In this document: positions 39,696 through 47,363 of the stretch, in pieces
Position numbering within the stretch: the first letter of the stretch is position 1
How the letters are laid out: every line of letters begins with the position of its first letter
NCBI GenBank assembly: GCA_002414665.1
Contig: DIAF01000045.1
Location: 270,967 to 328,315 of the forward strand
Origin: Halieaceae bacterium UBA5085
GTDB lineage: Bacteria; Pseudomonadota; Gammaproteobacteria; Pseudomonadales; Halieaceae
Reading direction: 5' to 3'
Length of the DNA: 57,349 bases
The notes under the pieces: model-generated
Told to the model about the DNA's origin: nothing
The model's input: only the letters and a program-made list of their open reading frames with translations
Database searches by the model: none
Made by a program: the position numbers and the translations under genes

Positions 39696-42401
39696 ATGGG
39701 TAAATCACTGGTTATTGTCGAATCGCCCGCCAAGGCGAAAACGATCAACAAATATCTCGGTCCGGATTTTATCGTCAAATCCAGCATCGGACACATCAGG
39801 GACCTGCCGACAGCCGGCAGTGCGGCGCCGGTGGATGCCAAGGAACGCGCCGCCCAGGCGGCTGTTACCCGCAAGATGTCACCCGAGGAGAAGGCGCAGC
39901 ACCGCAAGGCCAAGTCGCGTGAGCAATTGGTGCGCCGGATGGGCATTGACCCCGAACATGGATGGCAGGCGGATTACCAGATATTGCCGGGGAAGGAAAA
40001 AGTCGTAGCCGAATTACGCAAGCTGGCCGCCAACAGTGATGCCATCTACCTCGCAACCGACCTCGACAGGGAAGGGGAGGCCATCGCCTGGCATCTGCGC
40101 GAAGCGATCGGTGGCGATGATTCGCGCTACCAGCGCGTCGTGTTTAACGAGATCACCAAGAAAGCCATCGGCGAAGCGTTCAAGCATCCTGCACATCTGG
40201 ACCAGAACCGGGTCAACGCGCAGCAGGCGCGGCGCTTTCTCGATCGCGTTGTCGGTTATATGGTTTCGCCTCTGCTCTGGGCCAAGGTGGCCAGGGGTCT
40301 TTCAGCGGGACGGGTGCAATCGGTCGCAGTACGCCTGATCGTTGAGCGTGAACGCGAGATACGTGCCTTCGTGCCCGAGGAATACTGGGAGATTCATGCC
40401 GACCTGCAGCCCGCCAGTGCCGATGCGGTGCGCTTTCAGGTGCGCAAGCAGGGCGGCGCGCCCTTCCGGCCGACCAGCGAGGAGGCGGCGCGGGCTGCCA
40501 CGGCAGCGCTGGAAAAGTTGCCCTATGTGGTCAGCGACCGGGAGGACAAGCCCACCCGGTCGAAAGCGCCAGCGCCTTTCATCACGTCTACCCTGCAGCA
40601 GGCGGCCAGCACACGTCTGGGCTTTTCGGTGAAGAAGACGATGATGATGGCGCAACGCCTGTACGAGGCCGGCTACATCACGTACATGCGTACCGACTCG
40701 ACCAACCTCAGTGAAGACGCAGTGCAGGCCTGTCGCGATTACATCGCGGCGGAGTTCCCCCCCGCTTACCTGCCTGCCACGCCCAACCGATACAGCAGCA
40801 AAGAGGGTGCCCAGGAAGCCCACGAGGCAATTCGTCCCTCGGACGTCAACCTTCTGCAATCGGGCCTGCAGGGCATGGAACGCGATGCCGAGCGCCTGTA
40901 TGAGATGATCTGGCGGCAGTTCGTCGCGGGCCAGATGACGCCCGCTGAATACACCGCGACAACCATCACGGTCACCGCAGGCGACTACGAGCTGTCGGCC
41001 AAAGGGCGCATCATTCGCTTTGATGGTTACACCCGTGTACAGGGCGCCGCCGGACGCAAGGGAGAGGACGAGGTGCTTCCCGATATCCAGCAGTCAGACG
41101 CGCTGACGCTTGTTGCCCTGGACCCGGCACAGCATTTCACCAAGCCCGCCCCGCGCTACGGCGAAGCCAGCCTGGTGCGTGAGCTTGAAAAGCGCGGTAT
41201 TGGGCGCCCGTCCACCTACGCCTCGATTATCTCGACGATTCAGGATCGCGGTTACGTTCGTCTCGATAACAAGCGTTTCTACGCTGAGAAGATGGGTGAT
41301 ATCGTCACCCAGCGCCTGCAGACCAGCTTCACAGAACTGCTCGACTACGGGTTCACCGCGAGCATGGAGGAGCGTCTGGATACGGTGGCTCAGGGCGAGC
41401 TCGACTGGCGCGACTTGCTGGACAGTTTTTACGCGGATTTTCGGCAACTGCTGGAGAAGGCTGAAGAAGCGGAACCTGTCGGCATGCAACCCAATGAGCC
41501 GACACCGACGGATATACCTTGCAGCAAGTGCGGCAGGCCCATGCAGATCCGTACGGCCAGTACTGGCGTGTTCCTGGGCTGCTCCGGTTATGCCTTGCCG
41601 CCTAAGGAACGTTGCAAGAACACCATCAACCTGACACCGGGTGACGAGGCTATTCGGGAGGACGCGGACGACGAAGCGGAATCCCGCCTGCTGAGAAAGA
41701 AGCATCGCTGCCAGCTGTGTAATGCGGCGATGGACAGCTATCTGATTGATGAACAGCGCAAACTGCATGTCTGTGGAAATAACCCCGACTGTCCGGGTTA
41801 CGAGGTCGAGACAGGCAAGTTCAAGATCAAGGGCTATGACGGTCCTACGCTGGCGTGTGACAAGTGTGGCGCAGAGATGCAGCTCAAGACCGGCCGCTTC
41901 GGCAAGTATTTCGGCTGCACCGCTGAAGCGTGCAAGAACACGCGCAAACTGCTCCGCAACGGGGAAGCGGCGCCGCCGAAAATGGATCCGGTACCGATGC
42001 CAGAGCTGTCCTGCGAGAAAGTTGAAGACCACTACATTCTGCGCGATGGTGCGGCCGGACTGTTTCTGGCCGCCAGCCAGTTCCCGCGCAACCGGGAGAC
42101 GCGGGCGCCTTTCGTAGATGAGCTGCTGCCCCACAAGGAAGAGATAGATCCGAAGTACAGCTTCCTGTTCACGGCGCCTGTCGAGGACGACGACGGCAAT
42201 CGCACCCAGGTGCGCTACAGTCGGAAAGCCGGTGAGCAGTATGTGATGACCGAGCGCGATGGCAAACCGACGGGGTGGCGAGCTGTCTACCGCCACGGCA
42301 AGTGGCAGGCGGAGGAGGGCAAGAGCGCGGCTGCAGCGAAGGGCGCACCGCGGAAGAAAAGCACGGCGCCCAAGCGCAAGGCGGCGCGCAAGCGCACATG
42401 A
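39696..42401 (+). CDS. topA: DNA topoisomerase I
   Basis: 901 residues. The Toprim domain begins LVIVESPAKAKTINKYLG and has the Asp pair in LATDLDREGEAIAWHL; the nucleophile Tyr is about residue 330 in YITYMRTDSTNLS. Three C-terminal zinc ribbons follow (IPCSKCGRPMQIRT, CQLCNAAM ... CGNNPDC, CDKCGAEMQLKT ... CTAEAC), then a basic tail ending in KRKAARKRT. It relaxes negative supercoils. Its ATG overlaps nothing upstream, and its stop overlaps the next gene as ATGA. Confidence 0.97.
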   Translation: MGKSLVIVESPAKAKTINKYLGPDFIVKSSIGHIRDLPTAGSAAPVDAKERAAQAAVTRKMSPEEKAQHRKAKSREQLVRRMGIDPEHGWQADYQILPGKEKVVAELRKLAANSDAIYLATDLDREGEAIAWHLREAIGGDDSRYQRVVFNEITKKAIGEAFKHPAHLDQNRVNAQQARRFLDRVVGYMVSPLLWAKVARGLSAGRVQSVAVRLIVEREREIRAFVPEEYWEIHADLQPASADAVRFQVRKQGGAPFRPTSEEAARAATAALEKLPYVVSDREDKPTRSKAPAPFITSTLQQAASTRLGFSVKKTMMMAQRLYEAGYITYMRTDSTNLSEDAVQACRDYIAAEFPPAYLPATPNRYSSKEGAQEAHEAIRPSDVNLLQSGLQGMERDAERLYEMIWRQFVAGQMTPAEYTATTITVTAGDYELSAKGRIIRFDGYTRVQGAAGRKGEDEVLPDIQQSDALTLVALDPAQHFTKPAPRYGEASLVRELEKRGIGRPSTYASIISTIQDRGYVRLDNKRFYAEKMGDIVTQRLQTSFTELLDYGFTASMEERLDTVAQGELDWRDLLDSFYADFRQLLEKAEEAEPVGMQPNEPTPTDIPCSKCGRPMQIRTASTGVFLGCSGYALPPKERCKNTINLTPGDEAIREDADDEAESRLLRKKHRCQLCNAAMDSYLIDEQRKLHVCGNNPDCPGYEVETGKFKIKGYDGPTLACDKCGAEMQLKTGRFGKYFGCTAEACKNTRKLLRNGEAAPPKMDPVPMPELSCEKVEDHYILRDGAAGLFLAASQFPRNRETRAPFVDELLPHKEEIDPKYSFLFTAPVEDDDGNRTQVRYSRKAGEQYVMTERDGKPTGWRAVYRHGKWQAEEGKSAAAAKGAPRKKSTAPKRKAARKRT

Positions 42402-42862
42402 GCAGTCTGCGGGGCCAGGCCAATCACGCGCTGTACCTCGGTCGACTGCTGCTGCAGGCCTGGGAACAGGCGCGGCGCGCTGAAAGTGTGCCGGCCAACA
42501 CGTTGGCGCAGGCTTTCGGGCCGGCTGTGCGTGAGCATCTGTTGACGGCCTATGGCTGGTTCCTGCTCGATTTGCAGAAGCCCGCACAATTGCCGCCGCA
42601 GCCACCTCACAGTGTTGCGGACCTGCCGCCAGCAGCGCCCGGCAAGGCGCAACCGGCAGAAGTGGCGGAGTTTGCGCAACTTGAAACGCACGGGTGGCTG
42701 TCCCGGCTGCTGCAGCACCCCGCTACGGAGCCGGCCAGGCGGACGGAGGGCAGCCTCGCGGTGAGCACCTCCGGGCTTCTGGAATGGGACATGCTGCACG
42801 TGGCGGCTGATCAGCTTGAAGCCGCGTTTTCCCGTATGGGTGACCTGCTGGATGAATGCTAG
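42398..42862 (+). CDS. DUF6586-like protein
   Basis: 154 residues from the ATG at 42398, overlapping the topA stop by 4 bp. It is helical with QANHALYLGRLLLQAWEQA at the start and a C-terminal LLEWDMLHVAADQLEAAFSRMGDLLDEC. In Pseudomonas a similar gene follows topA. No enzyme motif is visible. Its coupling to topA suggests a linked need but no proven role. Confidence 0.8.
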   Translation: MSSLRGQANHALYLGRLLLQAWEQARRAESVPANTLAQAFGPAVREHLLTAYGWFLLDLQKPAQLPPQPPHSVADLPPAAPGKAQPAEVAEFAQLETHGWLSRLLQHPATEPARRTEGSLAVSTSGLLEWDMLHVAADQLEAAFSRMGDLLDEC

Positions 42863-42872
42863 AAACCGCGCG

Positions 42873-42902
42873 TTGGCGGTCGCATCTGCCCCCTGTTACA
42901 CT
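42873..42902 (+). promoter_or_regulatory. Promoter candidate for the small gene at 42932
   Basis: TTGGCG (42873-42878), 18 bp, TACACT (42897-42902), with TGT directly before the -10 (extended -10 type). Confidence 0.45.
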
Positions 42903-42931
42903 GGCAACCGTTGTACAAAGAGGAGCTTCTT

Positions 42932-43174
42932 GTGGCCACAGCCCTGTTGGAAATTGTTGATCTCGGTGAAGGTGAAATTGTCCTGCAACGCGCCGAGGAC
43001 GATTCCGAGCCTCTGCTGCGCATCCAGTTTTCAGACGAAGCGCGGGATTACCTGATGGACAACGGTCTGGAAGTTGCGAAGGTGATGATTCAGGCCGGAA
43101 TGCAGGCCGCGGCCAGCATCAACGAAAAAGAGCGTCCGGAAGACAGTGAAGGCCGGGCGCGCACAGTCCACTGA
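42932..43174 (+). CDS. Small conserved-looking protein between topA and lexA
   Basis: 80 residues from the GTG at 42932, with AGAGGAG 7 nt upstream; a TTG at 42911 lies before this site and is unlikely. The sequence EIVDLGEGEIVLQRAEDDSEPLLRIQFSD and YLMDNGLEVAKVMIQAGMQAAASI suggests a small alpha/beta fold. No family recognised. In Pseudomonas a sulA-type gene occupies this stretch; this protein shows no SulA features. It converges on lexA 19 bp away. Confidence 0.7.
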   Translation: MATALLEIVDLGEGEIVLQRAEDDSEPLLRIQFSDEARDYLMDNGLEVAKVMIQAGMQAAASINEKERPEDSEGRARTVH

Positions 43175-43193
43175 CCCGGCAGAAAGAACACCG

Positions 43194-43790
43194 CTAGCGT
43201 CGCAGGACGCCGACGCTCAATCCCTCAATCGCGAAAGCCTGCGTGCGCAAATCAACCTTGATCGGTGGATAGGCCGGATTCTCGGCGTGCAACTCTACCA
43301 GGTGCCGGCTGCTGCCGCGCTGAAAGCGTTTTACGGTAACCTCATCGTCAATACGGGCTACAACGATTTCGCCATTGCGGGCTTCGCTGCTGCGGTGCAC
43401 CGCAAGCAGGTCTCCATCCAGAATGCCGACATCCTGCATGCTGTCCCCAGTGACCCGTAGCAGGTAGTCTGCCGCCGGCCGGAAGAAGCTGGCGGGGATG
43501 GCGCAATAATCCTCGACATGTTCCTGCGCGAGCACCGGATTGCCCGCTGCAACGCGCCCGATGATCGGAAGGCCCGGGTTTTCCGGCAAACGGATACCAC
43601 GAGACGCACCGGCAATGATTTCGATCGCACCCTTGCGCGCAAGCGCCTTCAGGTGCTCCTCGGCGGCGTTGGCAGACTTGAAGCCGAGTTCCCTGGCGAT
43701 ATCAGCGCGGGTGGGAGGATAGCCGGTCTGGTCGATATGCTGGCGGATGATATCCAGCACCTGCTGCTGTCGCTGCGTAAGTTTGTCCAT
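43194..43790 (-). CDS. lexA: SOS repressor LexA
   Basis: 198 residues. The N-terminal winged helix is MDKLTQRQQQVLDIIRQHI, GYPPTRADIARELGFKSANAAEEHLKAL. The self-cleavage site is Ala82-Gly83 (VAAGNPV), with catalytic Ser117 (TGDSMQDVG) and Lys154 (VTVKRF). It represses the SOS regulon until RecA filaments trigger cleavage. The promoter carries two SOS boxes, so it is autoregulated. The downstream gene sulA is absent in this window. Confidence 0.97.
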   Translation of the reverse strand: MDKLTQRQQQVLDIIRQHIDQTGYPPTRADIARELGFKSANAAEEHLKALARKGAIEIIAGASRGIRLPENPGLPIIGRVAAGNPVLAQEHVEDYCAIPASFFRPAADYLLRVTGDSMQDVGILDGDLLAVHRSSEARNGEIVVARIDDEVTVKRFQRGSSRHLVELHAENPAYPPIKVDLRTQAFAIEGLSVGVLRR

Positions 43791-43801
43791 GCCGCGTCCA
43801 T

Positions 43802-43855
43802 CTGTGTATTTGTACAGTGGCTGGGATTATATACAGTAATGCGCGGCAGCGACAA
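43802..43855 (-). promoter_or_regulatory. lexA promoter with two SOS boxes
   Basis: A perfect box CTGT-N8-ACAG lies at 43802-43817 and a second, CTGG-N8-ACAG with one mismatch, at 43821-43836; their centres are 19 bp apart. The minus-strand promoter is TTGTCG (43850-43855), 18 bp, TATAAT (43826-43831), so the second box covers the -10. This is the standard double-operator layout of lexA. Confidence 0.85.
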
Positions 43856-43861
43856 GCGGGC

Positions 43862-44173
43862 TTAAATATCCTCCACGCCGAGCATGGTGTCCGGTTCGAT
43901 GGTCGACAGCGGATTGCTCCATTCTTCGGGGTGGTAGGGCAGGTCCGGATCCAGCCCGTCGTCGTCATCGAGTTCGAAGGGCGTTCGCCAGTCCTCCGGT
44001 GCGGCTGCCCGCTGCAACTGCAGCATGCGCCAGACCTCAAGATCGAATTCTGTGACCTCGCCATCGAGGAACTGTGTCTCCACGGTGCGCGCGGCTTCGT
44101 CCAGGGCGACAACTTCGAACAGCTCTCCCGTCTCGATATCCCGGTACCAGCTGCCAACAGTGGGATCCAACAT
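43862..44173 (-). CDS. Small acidic protein (DUF6763-like)
   Basis: 103 residues from the ATG at 44173, with GGGAG about 8 nt upstream. The sequence GSWYRDIETGELFEVVALDE looks like a small beta-barrel, followed by VWRMLQLQRAAAPEDWRTPFELDDDDG and an acidic end. I recall the family name but did not verify it. It precedes lexA on the same strand but lexA has its own promoter. Confidence 0.75.
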   Translation of the reverse strand: MLDPTVGSWYRDIETGELFEVVALDEAARTVETQFLDGEVTEFDLEVWRMLQLQRAAAPEDWRTPFELDDDDGLDPDLPYHPEEWSNPLSTIEPDTMLGVEDI

Positions 44174-44357
44174 GTTTGCGCTCCCTTCCTGAGTTTTCAG
44201 TGTCACCTGCAACATACCACGACGACCTGCGCTGTCCATTATGTGCTGTCGATCTAAAAACACCACTTTTCATAGCGTTTTTCATGGCCCTGAGTTTTCC
44301 TCGGCAGATCAGTCGCTTGCGCACGTCGCTCGGCACGTGTCGAAGGGTGGGCGGCAC

Positions 44358-44366
44358 TGTTATACT
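44358..44366 (+). promoter_or_regulatory. Extended -10 promoter candidate of the MscS-type channel
   Basis: TGTTATACT (44358-44366) matches an extended -10 (TGn-TATACT). The -35 region is weak, as usual for this class. The gene's GTG is 72 bp downstream. The 44174-44357 stretch shows nothing else clear. Confidence 0.45.
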
Positions 44367-44438
44367 GACGGGCGCTGACAAGTGCGTGCCAACAGAAGAA
44401 AATTGTCTAAACCCGGGAAACCAGGAGCCTGAAGTAAC

Positions 44439-45554
44439 GTGGAAGCCACAGAGCAAACGCTGTCCCGCATACTCGCGACCTATGGCCTGGATGCACCGCT
44501 GGTAGCGATTGGTGGACTGCTACTGGGTGCCTTGCTCCTGCACCTGCTGCTCGGGGTCCTCTTGCGCCGCCTGCACCGGGTGGCGCAAACCAGCAGTAAT
44601 CGCTGGGACGACGTGGTGATCACTGCGGTGGAAACACCGCTGCGTGTCGTGCTCTGGCTCGTCGCCCTGATGCTGATTCTGGGCAGGGTGTCGATCGCCG
44701 GGGATTTGCAGGCCTTTGTACTGCGCGCCTATGACACGCTGCTTATTCTGATGCTGGCCTGGTTCCTGCAGCGCCTGATATTCGGTGCCGAGGAAGAGCT
44801 CCTGTCTCCTGCGCGCGGACACAAGGCCTCCACCGACAAGGCCGCGGTGCACTCCACCGCGAAGCTCATCCGGGTGATCCTGTGGATACTGGCCGGTCTG
44901 ATGGCCCTGCAGAGTGTCGGCGTGTCCATTTCGGGACTGCTGGCCTTCGGCGGTATTGGCGGGATTGCGGTCGGTTTCGCTGCGAAGGACCTGATGGCGA
45001 ATTTTTTCGGTGGGATGAGCATCTACCTTGATCGCCCCTTCACCCCCGGTGACTGGATTCGCTCACCGGATCGGGAAATTGAGGGCACCGTGGAGGATAT
45101 CGGTTGGCGCCTGACCCGCATCCGCACCTTCGACCAGCGTCCGCTGTATGTTCCAAACGCCGTGTTTACCCAGATTGCTGTGGAAAACCCCTCGCGCATG
45201 TTCAACCGACGGATTTATGAAACGATCGGCGTGCGCTATCAGGATTCCGCCAAACTGGCCTCCATTGTTGCTGATGTGCGGCAGATGCTGGAGGAACACC
45301 CCGAAATTGACCTCAACCGCACCCTGATCGTGAACTTTGTGTCCTTCGGCCCCTCGTCTCTCGACTTTTTCGTCTATGCCTTCACACGCACCACAGTCTG
45401 GGTGGAGTATCACGCCATCAAGCAGGATGTATTGTTGAAAATCCTCGACATTATTCATGACCACGGTGCCGATGTGGCGTTCCCGACCCGGACCCTGCAC
45501 CTGGACAGCGCCCCGCCTGAGCTGGCGCAGGATGCAGGTGGAGAGCACTCATGA
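44439..45554 (+). CDS. MscS family mechanosensitive channel
   Basis: 371 residues from a GTG with AGGAG upstream. Membrane helices (LVAIGGLLLGALLLHLLLGV, VVLWLVALMLILGRVSI, TLLILMLAWFLQRLIFG, VILWILAGLMALQSVGVSISG) lead into the pore helix LAFGGIGGIAVGFAAKDLMANFFGG and the beta domain starting DRPFTPGDWIRSPD, EGTVEDIGWRLTRIRTFD. The C-terminal cytoplasmic cage follows. It protects against hypo-osmotic shock. It overlaps the next gene by 4 bp, an unrelated nucleoside enzyme. Confidence 0.93.
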   Translation: MEATEQTLSRILATYGLDAPLVAIGGLLLGALLLHLLLGVLLRRLHRVAQTSSNRWDDVVITAVETPLRVVLWLVALMLILGRVSIAGDLQAFVLRAYDTLLILMLAWFLQRLIFGAEEELLSPARGHKASTDKAAVHSTAKLIRVILWILAGLMALQSVGVSISGLLAFGGIGGIAVGFAAKDLMANFFGGMSIYLDRPFTPGDWIRSPDREIEGTVEDIGWRLTRIRTFDQRPLYVPNAVFTQIAVENPSRMFNRRIYETIGVRYQDSAKLASIVADVRQMLEEHPEIDLNRTLIVNFVSFGPSSLDFFVYAFTRTTVWVEYHAIKQDVLLKILDIIHDHGADVAFPTRTLHLDSAPPELAQDAGGEHS

Positions 45555-46333
45555 CGAACAGCGCCGCAGAAGGGCGAATGTGCCTGGGGATTATCGGCGG
45601 CACAGGCATCGACCAGGTCGACGGCTTGCAACTGCTGCGTGAGCATCCGGGGGACAATGCCTATGGCACCCCCTCGCGGCCTGTGCAGGAGGGCATTGTC
45701 GACGGGCAGCGGGTATTTTTTCTCCAGCGCCACGGCAGTCCCCGGGCGATTCCACCGCACCTTGTCAATTACCGTGCGAATATCGAGGCGCTGCGCGGCC
45801 TCGGTGTTACCCACGTGGTAGCCATTAACGCCGTGGGCGGTATCAGTCCCGATATGCAGCCGGGTCGGCTGGTGGTGCCGGACCAACTCGTTGACTACAC
45901 CTGGGGGCGGGAGCACACTTTTGACGATGGCCGGAGCGGTGCGCTTCAACATATCGATTTCACCCATCCCTACGACCCCGCTCTGCGTCTGGCCATTATC
46001 GAAGCAGCGGAATCCGCGGGCATTCCACACGAGCCCTGCGGTGTACACGCTGTCACTCAGGGCCCCAGGCTGGAAACCGCCGCCGAAGTGCGGCGCCTGG
46101 CCAGTGATGGGTGCGACATCGTCGGCATGACCGGCATGCCAGAGGCCGCGCTGGCCAGGGAGTGCGGCATTGCCTATGCAACTATTTGCATGGTGGTCAA
46201 TCCCGCTGCCGGGCTTGGCGATTTGCCCCTGACCCAGGACACCATGCGCGATATCCTGCAGCGTGAGGCAGCCGTGGTCAGGCGCCTGCTGGGTTGTCTG
46301 CTGCCTCGACTGGGCGCTCAGGGCCAGTTATGA
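45551..46333 (+). CDS. S-methyl-5'-thioinosine phosphorylase (MTAP/PNP family)
   Basis: 260 residues. The phosphate loop is LGIIGGTGID, with QRHGSPRAIPPHLVNYRANIEAL, INAVGGISPDMQPG, VTQGPRLETAAEVR and GMTGMPEAALARE. The base-binding segment reads CMVVNPAAGLGD: Asn where adenosine-specific MTAP has Asp, which favours a 6-oxopurine, as in the P. aeruginosa enzyme PA3004 that takes methylthioinosine. It recycles methylthioadenosine left by polyamine and quorum-signal synthesis after deamination. Its last 56 bp overlap the convergent csiV. Confidence 0.9.
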   Translation: MTNSAAEGRMCLGIIGGTGIDQVDGLQLLREHPGDNAYGTPSRPVQEGIVDGQRVFFLQRHGSPRAIPPHLVNYRANIEALRGLGVTHVVAINAVGGISPDMQPGRLVVPDQLVDYTWGREHTFDDGRSGALQHIDFTHPYDPALRLAIIEAAESAGIPHEPCGVHAVTQGPRLETAAEVRRLASDGCDIVGMTGMPEAALARECGIAYATICMVVNPAAGLGDLPLTQDTMRDILQREAAVVRRLLGCLLPRLGAQGQL

Positions 46334-47363
46334 GCTGAAGCACGGCCTGGTCGTAGGTCGCGCTATACAGCGTATCCGCATCCAGTGGCGTCAGTTTGAT
46401 GACCAGGCCGAATAACGGATGGTCTATGTAGTGCACCTCATTGGAGCGCATGCGCCGTTGCTGTTGCAGAAGCACCGCGTGACGGTAAGGGTAGGCGGGG
46501 CCAGCTTCCGGCTCGGGGTCGTCGAGCAGCCCCCCCGCGATATCCCACTGCGGGTTGTAGCCGACGACCGCATCAGGGCCGACAGGGTTTGCGGGCGGCA
46601 CGGGCGCAGCGATCAGTTCCAGAGAGGTCGGAGCCAGCGGCGGAGCCGGCATACGCCAGGTGCCGGGCAGGTAATCGCCGTCGGTGTTCAACCAAAGCCG
46701 GGTCTCGACATGCAGGAAGCGGGACCGGTGCAGCTTGATCGTGCCTTGCAGAGCGGGGTAGGCCTGATCATCGCCAGACTGGTCAAGCACGATGGGCAGG
46801 GCTGCCCTGGCGCTACTCACTGGTTGCCACCACACCTCATGGAACAGTATGCGGTAAGGCCCGTTGCGTTCCATGTAGGCTGCTTTGCCGCGAAACTCCC
46901 TGGCTTCAGCCGGTAGCACCATAAACGGTGTGGGGAGCCGAGTTGGCGGTGCCAGATCCGTAGCGCCGCCCCCGGGTTCGACAGCCGGGTCTGGCCCCGG
47001 CTCCGGTGTATCGGCAGCCGCCACTGCAGGCACTTCGGCAGTAACCTCTTCGGCTTCCCCACCGCGCAGCTGGATTAGCTGTTTGCCGCGCTCGTCGACC
47101 CGGCTGTAAAGCGCCTCAGCGGTACTTTCCAGGTTGGCTTGCAAGCGCTGCGGGTCAAGCAGAAAACGCACTGCGTCCGGGTACTGCAAACGGGGCAGGG
47201 CTTCCCACTGTTCCGAGCGTGACGCAGCCGGGCTGGTGTGCGCGACGATCAGCAATTCCACCTGATACCAGTTCTGCTCACTGCTATCCTGTGCCTGGGC
47301 GGGAATCACCGGTAGTGCCACCGCGAGAAGCGCGAACAGGGTATGAACAGTGCGGGGAGTCAT
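46278..47363 (-). CDS. csiV: CsiV family periplasmic protein
   Basis: 361 residues with a signal peptide (T-L-F-A-L-L-A-V-A-L-P-V-I-P-A-Q-A). The N-terminal QNWYQVELLIVAH and the C-terminal beta domain (LNTDGDYLPGTWRMPAPPLA, VLLQQQRRMRSNEVHYIDHPLFGLVIKLTPL) match the CsiV family, whose Vibrio member activates the cell-wall synthase PBP1a through LpoA. A Pro/Ala/Glu-rich linker spans about 110-145. Its ATG overlaps the mfd stop (TGATG), so they are coupled. Confidence 0.9.
   Translation of the reverse strand: MTPRTVHTLFALLAVALPVIPAQAQDSSEQNWYQVELLIVAHTSPAASRSEQWEALPRLQYPDAVRFLLDPQRLQANLESTAEALYSRVDERGKQLIQLRGGEAEEVTAEVPAVAAADTPEPGPDPAVEPGGGATDLAPPTRLPTPFMVLPAEAREFRGKAAYMERNGPYRILFHEVWWQPVSSARAALPIVLDQSGDDQAYPALQGTIKLHRSRFLHVETRLWLNTDGDYLPGTWRMPAPPLAPTSLELIAAPVPPANPVGPDAVVGYNPQWDIAGGLLDDPEPEAGPAYPYRHAVLLQQQRRMRSNEVHYIDHPLFGLVIKLTPLDADTLYSATYDQAVLQLITGPERPVEAADNPAGA

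Noticed and set aside
41094..42605. Long minus-strand frame (about 503 codons) opposite topA
   Set aside because: It covers the zinc-ribbon part of topA in antisense; its composition is Arg/Ala/Leu-rich shadow coding.
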